Below, in pieces: positions 45,372 through 52,583 of a DNA stretch of 64,000 bases; positions within the stretch are counted from its first letter, which is position 1; the number at the start of each line of letters is the position of its first letter. A program made the position numbers and the translations under genes. A model generated the notes under the pieces. It ran no database searches and had not been told where the DNA came from. It worked only from the letters and a program-made list of their open reading frames with translations. The stretch is from UBA2883 sp964017965 (lineage in GTDB: Bacteria > Cyanobacteriota > Vampirovibrionia > Gastranaerophilales > Gastranaerophilaceae), in the NCBI GenBank assembly GCA_964017965.1, contig CAXHNV010000004.1, positions 147,090-211,089 on the forward strand. The letters run 5' to 3'.

Positions 45372-46667
45372 TTAAATTTTTATGGCATGTCTTAAATCTA
45401 CTGCCATCATATTCATCATTTCATTGAAAAACTCACGGTTACCTAAAAGGTTACCCTGAACATTCATTGAAATGTTTATTGTATTTCCACCGCTTGCAAT
45501 CTGTGCAGATTTGTCTGCGGGTGTTATACTATCACCTCGTCTAAGGTTAATTAACTCCGGTCCGTTCTCACCAACCCAACTCAAACCGCCAGAACTGAAC
45601 GATGTACCAAGTGCATGTCGTTTTGGTTTTATATATACACTATCATCATTCTTTGGTGATATTACAGATGGAACATCTTTTAATGGTAAAGAATCATTCT
45701 CTTTCATCTTATTCTTTAAAATAGAAACAACACTAATCAATGTTGTAATACCTGCTATTGCTGCCGCAACCCAAACAAAAGGATTTGTTGCTAAACATGC
45801 AACTGCAGTAAGTTGATAAACCGCTAACCCAGTTCTCAAAACTCCAATTACTCCTACAAATCCTATTACTAAAGGTATTATAGTATTTAGATTTTGGACA
45901 CAAAAACCTAATAGATTTCCAACCCCTTGTATAACTGGAATTAATGTTTCACGTATCGCTGGCATATTAGTTATAACAATATCAGCGAACTGTTGTACAT
46001 AAGGTAAAAGTGTTACCCCTAACTGCATACCCGCCAACTCAAAAACCTTACCCAATTTGTCCATAGATTCTGAAAATTGAACCGCAATAGCAATATCTTC
46101 ATCAGTTAAGCCAATACCCATAGAAGCATACTCCGATTTTAGTTTTTGTACAGAACCGCTGGTATTATTTAATAATGTATTTATTCTTCCAGCCTCTTCT
46201 CCTAATAACCTCTGAGACATAATAGCCTTTTCTGTAGGGTTCTGTATTCCCTGAATTGCATTAATACAATCAGCAAATACCGCTTCCTGAGTTCGAAAAC
46301 ATCCGTTGGCATCTCTAACGCTAACACCCAGATCTTTAAAGATAGACTCCGCACTGCTTGAACCTTTACGTACACCTGTAATCTGTTGATTTAAAACATT
46401 CATACAACCAATCAAATCATCTGCACTTCCATTATTCTGAGACATTATATAATCCCATTGTTGAAACGCTTTTGTTGACATTCCAACTCGTTTAGATGTC
46501 GCATCCACATACTTTCCATATTCGCCCGTTTTTTTTGTAGTTAAAACCACTGACGCACTTGTACCTGCCAGACCCTTTACTACTCCTGCAAAACTTTTGG
46601 TAACTTTCTGATTCACTTTAGCAAGTTTTTCTTGAGTTTTGACAGATTCTGATTCTGTATTTGCCAT
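45372..46667 (-). CDS. Tail tape measure protein
   Basis: 431 aa from ATG 46667 (MANTESESVKTQEKL). N-terminal helical region and the minor-tail core (ATSKRVGMSTKAFQQWDYIMSQN, GEEAGRINTLLN), a central hydrophobic span (LVIGFVGVIGVLRTGLAVYQL, FVWVAAAIAGITTLISVVSIL), and GLSWVGENGPELINLRRGD, a typical end of tape measure proteins. Tape length sets tube length, so the predicted tail is short for a contractile phage. The 46697 alternative start adds 10 residues. Confidence 0.88.
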   Translation of the reverse strand: MANTESESVKTQEKLAKVNQKVTKSFAGVVKGLAGTSASVVLTTKKTGEYGKYVDATSKRVGMSTKAFQQWDYIMSQNNGSADDLIGCMNVLNQQITGVRKGSSSAESIFKDLGVSVRDANGCFRTQEAVFADCINAIQGIQNPTEKAIMSQRLLGEEAGRINTLLNNTSGSVQKLKSEYASMGIGLTDEDIAIAVQFSESMDKLGKVFELAGMQLGVTLLPYVQQFADIVITNMPAIRETLIPVIQGVGNLLGFCVQNLNTIIPLVIGFVGVIGVLRTGLAVYQLTAVACLATNPFVWVAAAIAGITTLISVVSILKNKMKENDSLPLKDVPSVISPKNDDSVYIKPKRHALGTSFSSGGLSWVGENGPELINLRRGDSITPADKSAQIASGGNTINISMNVQGNLLGNREFFNEMMNMMAVDLRHAIKI

Positions 46668-46697
46668 ATTATTTACCTCCTTTAAAATTTCAATCAC

Positions 46698-46732
46698 AAA
46701 AATTTGCAGGAATAATATTCCTGCAAATTTTT
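46698..46732. terminator. Perfect 35-base hairpin before the tape measure gene
   Basis: 17-base arms (first half AAAAATTTGCAGGAATA) around one central A. T runs on both sides allow termination in either direction. It sits between the membrane protein gene and the tape measure gene, so may limit readthrough or protect mRNA ends. Confidence 0.65.
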
Positions 46733-46762
46733 ACAATTATTTACTGTTATTAAATTAAACTA

Positions 46763-47374
46763 CTATTTGTTATGTTCGATATATGTTAGCGTTGCAATAA
46801 TATCATTAGCGGTTTGTTTGCCTTGTATATAAGATGAATGATTTTTTGCACAATAATTAACACAAACGATAGATAACAATGGAGTTTGCAAATCATTTAC
46901 CTGAATACGTACTGATAATTCACGGCATTGATTAATCATCTTCCTATTTCCTGCAACAGATCCAACCACAGCACCGGCTGTACCAAACATTAATGCACCC
47001 GCAGCCGAAATCATTCCTCGACCCTCAAGCTGTTGTTCTCCACCCTCAAAAAGATTAAAATCTATCAAATCTGAATAATTGAATTCTTTAAAATTGAATG
47101 ATTTATCTTTTTTATAGTGAAAAACTGCAAACTTTTTATGCTCATCATCTACTAAAAACTTTGTATAATGGCGAATGTCGTAAAACCCACCACTATAACA
47201 AGGTACTTCTATACATTTACTAATAACAAAATCTCTACCTGCCAACTCTTGTTCGCATTTTATATCAGCATCCTGCTTAACCTTCTTTTTTAACTTAAAA
47301 TACAGTGCAAAACTAAAAACTACTGCAATTGAAGATAATATAAATATAGTATTTATTGACTCTATTATTCCCAT
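46763..47374 (-). CDS. Membrane-anchored protein inside the tail operon
   Basis: 203 aa from ATG 47374 (MGIIESINTIFIL). One N-terminal membrane helix (NTIFILSSIAVVFSFALYFKL), then a soluble domain and a Gly-rich hydrophobic stretch (GMISAAGALMFGTAGAVVGSVAG). It has no clear place in the tail structure and is followed by its own hairpin, so probably an inserted accessory gene (immunity, regulation or release). Unrecognised family. Confidence 0.5.
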   Translation of the reverse strand: MGIIESINTIFILSSIAVVFSFALYFKLKKKVKQDADIKCEQELAGRDFVISKCIEVPCYSGGFYDIRHYTKFLVDDEHKKFAVFHYKKDKSFNFKEFNYSDLIDFNLFEGGEQQLEGRGMISAAGALMFGTAGAVVGSVAGNRKMINQCRELSVRIQVNDLQTPLLSIVCVNYCAKNHSSYIQGKQTANDIIATLTYIEHNK

Positions 47375-47399
47375 ACGTATCAAGTATAGCATATAACCA

Positions 47400-47600
47400 C
47401 TATTTGAACAACCTAAATAACCTCTGCAGTTCCATTTGTTTTCGCTCTTCTTTCCACTCCATAACAGCTTGAAAAAACACCTTCTCAATCTCTGACATAC
47501 TTATCAGTTTTTCCAAGCTCAACTCCTTTAACCAATAAGCAATCGCCTGCAAATCCCTATCGGTTTCTAAAGCTTTTTTATCGTTTTACTGCCCTCTCCT
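47400..47600 (-). other. Programmed -1 frameshift signal and chaperone extension
   Basis: The chaperone's 0-frame ends ...AAA-AAG-CTT-TAG. The slippery heptamer A-AAA-AAG lies at 47573-47579 in the right phase. An AGGAGAGGG (47592-47600), Shine-Dalgarno-like, precedes it by 12 bases, the known stimulator arrangement of bacterial -1 sites. After the shift, 57 extra residues are read (ALETDRDLQAIAYWLKEL...), ending at TAG 47400. This is the XkdN-type counterpart of the lambda G/GT and P2 E/E' arrangement. Confidence 0.85.
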
Positions 47601-47953
47601 AAATAAAAACCATAACGTTTTAAAATATGTTTTGCTAAACTTGAAGGCTCTATCAAATTATGTTTATAAATAGCTCCCACTATATCAATAGGATCTTCAA
47701 CCTCATACTCAGTCTGTAATTCCTTATCTCTAAAAACAGGACAACAAGCATAAATAAGTTCATAATCAGCTCTCAATGGCTCATCCTCTGACGCACCCTG
47801 TATAATCTCCATTATCTTTGCAGGTGAAACATCATCTATATCTATCTCACCTTGAAAAACCTCAGAATAAAAAGGCGTTGTTTTAACTTCTTCCAATATT
47901 TTCTTTTTCTTTAATATACTTGCTACTGTTACTTTATTAACTGACTTTGTCAT
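47567..47953 (-). CDS. Tail assembly chaperone, short form (XkdN-like)
   Basis: 128 aa from ATG 47953 (MTKSVNKVTVASILKKKK). ASILKKKKILEEVKTTPFYSEVFQGEIDI is the beginning of XkdN-like chaperones. It sits between the tube and tape measure genes, where tail chaperones lie, and coats the tape measure before assembly. With the -1 shift at 47573 the product is 184 aa. The upstream in-frame start at 48019 would overlap leader sequence. Confidence 0.82.
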   Translation of the reverse strand: MTKSVNKVTVASILKKKKILEEVKTTPFYSEVFQGEIDIDDVSPAKIMEIIQGASEDEPLRADYELIYACCPVFRDKELQTEYEVEDPIDIVGAIYKHNLIEPSSLAKHILKRYGFYLGEGSKTIKKL

Positions 47954-48021
47954 AATTCCTCCTTTAACTTTAAAAAACAGAGAGGATATAAAGAAATCCC
48001 CCCTGTCCGTTATGTACATAA

Positions 48022-48450
48022 CTACGCTCTATTAATCCATTTGTATGTCTCTGCTGAGAACGGTAACTCCTCTTTTATAGCAGTTTTCTGCTCAAGATTC
48101 ATTACATCACCTTCATTGAAAGTCACACCACTAACTTTAATAGTACCTGTTTTACCAGTATTAGCATTATATGCTTTACCAATCAACGTAATATCAGGTG
48201 TTTCACCGGTAGTGTACCTCTCTAAAATTTCCACAAACTCATGACCCACCTTGAATTTTGTCAATGTACCGCTTAGCTCATAACCAACTAAACGTTTCTT
48301 TTTATGTAAACAATCTGCCTCGTCTATATCTTCAAACTGGTTGGTTTGATGTAATGTGAATGTCTGCATACTACCAATTTCAATCTCTTGATTATCTGTT
48401 GATAACCAAAGTTTACCATGTGTACCGTTATAAATTTCGTTTGTATTCAT
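48022..48450 (-). CDS. Tail tube protein (XkdM-like)
   Basis: 142 aa. The start IYNGTHGKLWLSTDNQEIEIGSMQTFTLHQ and the block HKKKRLVGYELSGTLTKFKVGHEFVEILERY match XkdM/contractile tail tube proteins. It polymerises into the inner tube. It lies between sheath and chaperone. Confidence 0.85.
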   Translation of the reverse strand: MNTNEIYNGTHGKLWLSTDNQEIEIGSMQTFTLHQTNQFEDIDEADCLHKKKRLVGYELSGTLTKFKVGHEFVEILERYTTGETPDITLIGKAYNANTGKTGTIKVSGVTFNEGDVMNLEQKTAIKEELPFSAETYKWINRA

Positions 48451-48474
48451 ATTTTCCTACTCCTTTTTATACAA

Positions 48475-49521
48475 CTAAAACATTTCTACTGTCATTACCA
48501 TACCTTCAATCGCATCAAGAAATTTAACATTCAACAATGGATAAAACATATTTTTATAAGTAGTTTCCTTAACTTTTTGATCACTCCACTCATCAACATC
48601 CTTGCCCTGAGCCTTCCATAATGCTCTTTGAGTTTCAACATCAACATCAATACTATTTGCATAATTACCGTCTAACACACCTAACTCAACAAGCTGTGTA
48701 AAGTAATAATCAACTGCAGACATATACAATAATTGATGATCATAATCGTTCTTATATTTGCCCTTATAACCAGTTCTGAAAGCATAAACCAAATCGTCTT
48801 CCAAACGTTTCATCGCTTCTACAACACTGATTGATTTCATATCATCTGTAAATTCATCATCCGTTGATATCAGTGTGTTTACAGGACTAGCAACTCTTAC
48901 ACCCTCTTCCTCGTTATACAATGTAATCTGACCAAACTCAATAGTCTCCGGTAATGTTACACTTTCCAACTCGGTAAATACCTTGTAAGAGATTGATTTA
49001 GAATAAGGACAACCAGCAATTACACCAACTACAATCGGTAATAAATCAACCTCTGTGATTTCTGTATTATCTGATAATTTTGCAGACGGATTGTTCACTG
49101 AACATACATAAATAGAATCTGCTTTCTGGTTATAAACTAAACCAAATACCTTGTTTTCTTTACAATAACTTGCAACAGCAGCTTGTTCAGTTTTGTCTAA
49201 ACAAATCAACCAGTTCCATTGCAGTTCTTTTTTAATAACGTCTACAATACTAGCAAATGTTGTTTTGTACTCAACTACAATAACCTTTTTGACACCACCC
49301 CTGAAGATTTGTTTAATCTTAGTTTCTTGTGCGTGCGATTCTTCCATTACAGATGATTTAAAGATTGAAACTTTGTATCCGGATTGTTCTGTAAGATTTT
49401 CATTTTTAACAGCCATCAACACTGTTCCTTTTGAACCTACCTTAATAAGTTCTGCTAACCTCTGTTTGAAAGCAACCTTGATTGTTGCCATAATGTCTTT
49501 GAGTTCTAAAGTGTTTGACAT
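48475..49521 (-). CDS. Contractile tail sheath protein (XkdK-like)
   Basis: 348 aa. Typical sheath-family blocks: KQIFRGGVKKVIVVEY, LLPIVVGVIAGCPYSKSISYKVF, MKSISVVEAMKRLEDDLVYAFRTGYKGKYKNDYDHQLL. It forms the contracting outer sheath, so the particle is contractile (myovirus-like) rather than flexible. It follows the tail terminator gene with two bases between. Confidence 0.88.
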   Translation of the reverse strand: MSNTLELKDIMATIKVAFKQRLAELIKVGSKGTVLMAVKNENLTEQSGYKVSIFKSSVMEESHAQETKIKQIFRGGVKKVIVVEYKTTFASIVDVIKKELQWNWLICLDKTEQAAVASYCKENKVFGLVYNQKADSIYVCSVNNPSAKLSDNTEITEVDLLPIVVGVIAGCPYSKSISYKVFTELESVTLPETIEFGQITLYNEEEGVRVASPVNTLISTDDEFTDDMKSISVVEAMKRLEDDLVYAFRTGYKGKYKNDYDHQLLYMSAVDYYFTQLVELGVLDGNYANSIDVDVETQRALWKAQGKDVDEWSDQKVKETTYKNMFYPLLNVKFLDAIEGMVMTVEMF

Positions 49522-49523
49522 AC

Positions 49524-49997
49524 TTAACCTCCTTTTGTCAATTTGTACACCATATCTTCAATCAACGCATCGTTTTCAGAGCTATTCTCACTCTCTAAAT
49601 CACTCAAACGCTGCGTAACTTCTAACCTGATAATTGCATTAAAACAATTGTTCTCTCTATCAAACCTGATATGACTATATTTAATATCAACAAACCCAAT
49701 ATCCGATTCGTCTTCCAGCGAAACAATCTTTATAGGACTTAAAAATACCCGCTTTAACTCGTCCTTAATAACCAATAACTCCTCATGTTCCACTTCTTCC
49801 GCATAATAAATCACAGAAAATATATGCTTTGATGTAAAAAAATCTGTCGCAGTTTTCAAACTATTATCTGCGACAGAACTTATATAAAAACACGGAGGAG
49901 TCGGTGTTTTTATATATTTAGTTAGGATAGATATATTTGGGAACGTTGTTTGTATAGATTCCTTTAACGCTCTATAAATCTCTGTCGAATCAATCAT
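49524..49997 (-). CDS. Tail terminator family protein
   Basis: 157 aa. YRALKESIQTTFPNISILTKYIKTPTPPCFYIS and VDIKYSHIRFDRENNCFNAIIRLEV resemble DUF6838/tail terminator proteins in gut contractile phages. It caps the head-proximal end of the tube, which in a headless particle fixes the length and seals the top. Confidence 0.65.
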   Translation of the reverse strand: MIDSTEIYRALKESIQTTFPNISILTKYIKTPTPPCFYISSVADNSLKTATDFFTSKHIFSVIYYAEEVEHEELLVIKDELKRVFLSPIKIVSLEDESDIGFVDIKYSHIRFDRENNCFNAIIRLEVTQRLSDLESENSSENDALIEDMVYKLTKGG

Positions 49998-50042
49998 ATT
50001 TTTCTCCTTTCACATTTTGCTAATTTTGACACTAAAGAAAAT

Positions 50043-50064
50043 GGATAGAGCTAATACCCTATCC
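50043..50064 (-). terminator. Intercistronic hairpin before the tail terminator gene
   Basis: Stem GGATAG / CTATCC around a 10-base loop, followed on the minus strand by ATTTTC. It lies between the zinc-ribbon-like gene and the structural genes. Similar to the hairpins at 34588 and 38158, so part of a family. Confidence 0.45.
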
Positions 50065-50095
50065 AAAGTACAACATCATAAATCACAAATTATAA

Positions 50096-50545
50096 TTAAA
50101 GTTTTTTACAGGTTGGAATCGCTTCATAAATTTCACTGCTTCCCCAACCTAAGTCATTTACATACCTTGCACGCTGCTTTGTTGCTGAAATAGATTTCCC
50201 GTAACATAAATCTATATGCTTTGCATATTTTACCCTCTTGATAGGACACGATAATCGCTGACGTTGTCTGATTTCTTTCGTTTCTTCTAAATACTCCACA
50301 GCCCTAATCCCAGATAATCGTTCGCGTTCTAATAACTTATAATTTCCTCTTAACTTACCAAAACGACTAATTTCTACAATATTACAACCGCATTTTTTAC
50401 AAATAACATTATCAACAACTTCTTTTGATACTTTTTCATTACCAACATATTTTTTTTGTACAGGTATATTTATTCCACTTTCTATACACCAATATGTATC
50501 AATATCTTTTTTACTATATTTCACTCCGCAACATACAATAGACAT
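50096..50545 (-). CDS. Zinc-ribbon-like protein, unknown
   Basis: 149 aa. Cys pairs in IVCCGVKY and VICKKCGCNIVEISR suggest zinc binding. C-terminal half is basic (RERLSGIRAVEYLEE, IRQRQRLSCPIKRVKYAKH). Located directly downstream of the palindromic promoter and upstream of the structural genes, so it is probably the first gene of the late operon. No family recognised; regulatory or structural. Confidence 0.5.
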   Translation of the reverse strand: MSIVCCGVKYSKKDIDTYWCIESGINIPVQKKYVGNEKVSKEVVDNVICKKCGCNIVEISRFGKLRGNYKLLERERLSGIRAVEYLEETKEIRQRQRLSCPIKRVKYAKHIDLCYGKSISATKQRARYVNDLGWGSSEIYEAIPTCKKL

Positions 50546-50604
50546 AGTACTCCCTTATTCCGCTGAGGTAGTCATTTTCGGCTCAATGGCTCTCAACACT
50601 TTGC

Positions 50605-50638
50605 ATTATAACCCACCTTCAAGTAGACTTAAGTCTAC
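50605..50638 (-). promoter_or_regulatory. Promoter with palindrome in place of the -35
   Basis: On the minus strand, TATAAT (50605-50610 region) is preceded by no consensus -35. Instead a perfect 16-base palindrome GTAGACTTAAGTCTAC (50623-50638) lies over the -35 region. LuxR/GerE-type activators bind palindromes near this place. It should control the zinc-ribbon gene and the tail operon downstream. Confidence 0.6.
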
Positions 50639-50657
50639 AATTCTTTTATAAAAATCT

Positions 50658-50849
50658 CTAATCAAATCGCTGTAACAACCATTCTCGCGCTATTCCAACC
50701 CGATTCTTAACTCGAAAATACTTTTTTAAAATTGTTACATTCTTCTTAATATATTGAAGCGAATACCCTAATTCTTCTGCAATTTCAATGTCTATATACT
50801 CCTTTACAATTAATTCTGCTATCTTCTCCTGTAATTCATTAAGTTTCAT
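50658..50849 (-). CDS. Small GerE-like HTH protein, candidate tail-operon activator
   Basis: 63 aa from ATG 50849 (MKLNELQEKIAELIVKEY). The sequence ELGYSLQYIKKNVTILKKYFRVKNRVGIAREWLLQRF aligns with the GerE/LuxR HTH, and the protein is little more than this domain. It is the first leftward gene from the divergent promoter, followed by a promoter with a palindromic site. An activator of the late operon is the simplest reading. The in-frame 50885 start would add 12 residues. Confidence 0.6.
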   Translation of the reverse strand: MKLNELQEKIAELIVKEYIDIEIAEELGYSLQYIKKNVTILKKYFRVKNRVGIAREWLLQRFD

Positions 50850-50943
50850 TCGTTTACCTCCTTTAAAACCCAGCACAAAATACACACAAAAAAGAACAAT
50901 CTTTTGCCCTTTTTATGTGTTTATGGTATCTATTATTTAGTAT

Positions 50944-50995
50944 TATTATTGCATTATAAAATACTTTGTCAACAAAATGTATACAAAATTATAAA
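50944..50995. promoter_or_regulatory. Divergent promoter region of the tail cluster
   Basis: Rightward: -35 TTGTCA (50966-50971), an 18-base spacer and -10 TATAAA (50990-50995), toward the regulator. Leftward: -35 TTGACA (complement of 50967-50972) with an ATAATA-like -10 at 50944-50949. Both -35 elements overlap an inverted repeat TTTGT-CA-ACAAA (50965-50976). ACAAAAT recurs twice at 50974-50990, so one repressor could control both directions. Confidence 0.6.
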
Positions 50996-51023
50996 CTAAA
51001 CGTTGCCAAAAGTACGACATTCT

Positions 51024-51464
51024 ATGAATTTTATTGAATTAAAAACCTATTTACAAAATTTAATAAATATTGATATCACCCAGTCAAAAATTGGAGATAT
51101 ACTAGGTACTTCGCGTGCTAATATTAGCAAAAAGTTCCGAAATCCTAATTCACAAGTTAGTGTTGCAGAACTAAAAAAAATAGAAGAATTCTTCGGCGTT
51201 AACATTTATAAGTCAACTTTTTACTCGCTGAAACGTCAATACGATGAATCTATACAGAATCGACTTGAATCCATTGGTGACAGATTAGCTGCTATTCAAG
51301 AAGAAAACAATTATGTTGATTCAAAAATGGCTGCCTTATTAGATGTTACAGAGGATTATTACCTTGATATTAAGAATGGTAAAAAGAAACCTGATACAGA
51401 ATTTCTTATTGCCATAAAACAAAATTTTAAAGTATCTATCGATTGGTTAATGTTTGGAGAGTAA
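51024..51464 (+). CDS. Tandem XRE-type HTH regulator
   Basis: 146 aa with two HTH domains: residues 5-55 (QSKIGDILGTSRANISKKFRN) and 80-140 (DSKMAALLDVTEDYYLDIKNGKKKPDTEFLIAIKQNFKVSIDWLMFGE). No LexA-type peptidase domain, so derepression is not by self-cleavage. It reads away from the tail operon and is a natural candidate for the repressor. ATG 51024 is used; TTG 51003 is possible. Confidence 0.7.
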   Translation: MNFIELKTYLQNLINIDITQSKIGDILGTSRANISKKFRNPNSQVSVAELKKIEEFFGVNIYKSTFYSLKRQYDESIQNRLESIGDRLAAIQEENNYVDSKMAALLDVTEDYYLDIKNGKKKPDTEFLIAIKQNFKVSIDWLMFGE

Positions 51465-51717
51465 TTCTTATCCTTCCATCTTTAGTATCAATATCCGTAT
51501 TATGAATCTCTTCTAAAGATTTTGTTAAATTAAAATACCTGAAATCGACCTTTTTCTCACATTTGTTTATGGCATGCTCAATTTTCACTAAATGATTAAA
51601 AACTATAAACATTCCAATTATATAAATTACATTAGAAATTAATATTAAAAGGACTAGAATATTTATTTTATCCTTTAAAAACCCTTTAATATCGCTACTT
51701 AAACGATTTGAATTCAT
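51436..51717 (-). CDS. Small single-pass membrane protein
   Basis: 93 aa, unrecognised. Start ATG 51717 (MNSNRLSSDIKG) with GGAAGG upstream; a start at 51750 adds 11 residues. One membrane segment (INILVLLILISNVIYIIGMFIVF), then a cytosolic charged part (INKCEKKVDFRYFNL). It converges with the regulator gene, overlapping 29 bases, so it marks the right edge of the cluster. Confidence 0.45.
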   Translation of the reverse strand: MNSNRLSSDIKGFLKDKINILVLLILISNVIYIIGMFIVFNHLVKIEHAINKCEKKVDFRYFNLTKSLEEIHNTDIDTKDGRIRITLQTLTNR

Positions 51718-51827
51718 ACTGCCCAACCTTCCTATTAAATAATAAAGCATGTAACATTCAATAAAAACGAAGGCTTGAGCGATTTAAAAAAAAAGTATAT
51801 TATATATTTTAGGAAATTAGTCTAATT

Positions 51828-52505
51828 TTAGCTCCAGAACTCTAACATCTTTTCTGCAATAAGAGTTGCTGAATTCTGGTTTTGACCGGTTATCAAATTT
51901 TGGCTAACTTCAACATGCTCAGCCCACGGTTCGCCCCCAATATAGTCAGCTCCCAAGGACTTTAACTCTTCCTCTATAGAAAACGGAACCAACTCATCTA
52001 ACTTAACAATCTCTTCTTCTCTATTGGTAAACGAAGTCACCCTTTTACCCTTTACAATAGGTACATCACCGCAAGTCCTTGCACTCAAAATTGCACACAC
52101 ACCATGACAAATAGATGCAACCAGCTTACCGCTGTTATAAAAATATTCAACAATCTCTCTAACCTTGTCACTCTCTGCTATATCATATAAAGGGCCGTGT
52201 CCGCCAGGAAAATAAACTCCGTCAAACTGTTTGTAATCTACCTCATACAAATTCTTTGTATATCTCAACATCTTTGCACACTTATCCCACTCCTCAGGGT
52301 TAGAACAAGACATTGAACCCTCATCAATCGGAGAGTTACCACCCTCAATACTCGCAACACACATATCTATATCAGATTTCTCAAATATCAAATAAGGTAC
52401 CGCAAACTCTTCTAAATATACGCCCGTATGTTTTATACACAATTCCTCAGGTTCGCAATACTCGCCTGAATAATTAGTTGTCACAATCAATAATTTTTTA
52501 CTCAT
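51828..52505 (-). CDS. DJ-1/PfpI-family type 1 glutamine amidotransferase-like protein
   Basis: 225 aa. FDGVYFPGGHGPLYDI and LVASICHGVCAILSA hold the oxyanion and nucleophile Cys of the DJ-1/Hsp31 type. N-terminal IVTTNYSGEYCEPEELCIKHTGVYLEEFAVPY is the family entry. Likely deglycase, chaperone or glyoxalase-like activity; the actual one cannot be told. No operon partner. Confidence 0.85.
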   Translation of the reverse strand: MSKKLLIVTTNYSGEYCEPEELCIKHTGVYLEEFAVPYLIFEKSDIDMCVASIEGGNSPIDEGSMSCSNPEEWDKCAKMLRYTKNLYEVDYKQFDGVYFPGGHGPLYDIAESDKVREIVEYFYNSGKLVASICHGVCAILSARTCGDVPIVKGKRVTSFTNREEEIVKLDELVPFSIEEELKSLGADYIGGEPWAEHVEVSQNLITGQNQNSATLIAEKMLEFWS

Positions 52506-52583
52506 AATTAAACTCTCTTTATTCTGTTAACAAAGAGAGTTTAACTCAAAATATATAAACATACATTACCTGACTATACAGGA

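Larger units (their letters stand above)
33871..51464 (-). mobile_element. Headless contractile phage-tail cluster (tailocin, PBSX/XkdU-type)
   Basis: About 17.6 kb with nearly all genes on the minus strand. In transcription order it encodes an HTH protein, a zinc-ribbon-like protein, tail terminator, sheath, tube, assembly chaperone, membrane protein, tape measure, hub (XkdQ-like), XkdP/R/S/T/U-like baseplate proteins, two tail fibres, a putative holin and an M15 endolysin. There is no recognisable capsid, portal, terminase, integrase or replication gene. Gene order follows Bacillus PBSX/Xkd and Clostridioides diffocin clusters. A degraded prophage is the alternative, but the tail and lysis genes are complete in order while head genes are entirely absent, which favours a tailocin. 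Confidence 0.75.

Noticed and set aside
33871..51464. Type VI secretion or extracellular contractile injection system
   Set aside because: No AAA+ ATPase (ClpV or eCIS type), no VipA/VipB pair, no TssJLM membrane complex and no toxin payload genes. Gene order is PBSX-like.
33741..51830. att site pair from integration at tRNA-Asn
   Set aside because: I looked for a copy of the tRNA 3' end near the right edge of the cluster and saw none, and no integrase gene is present.
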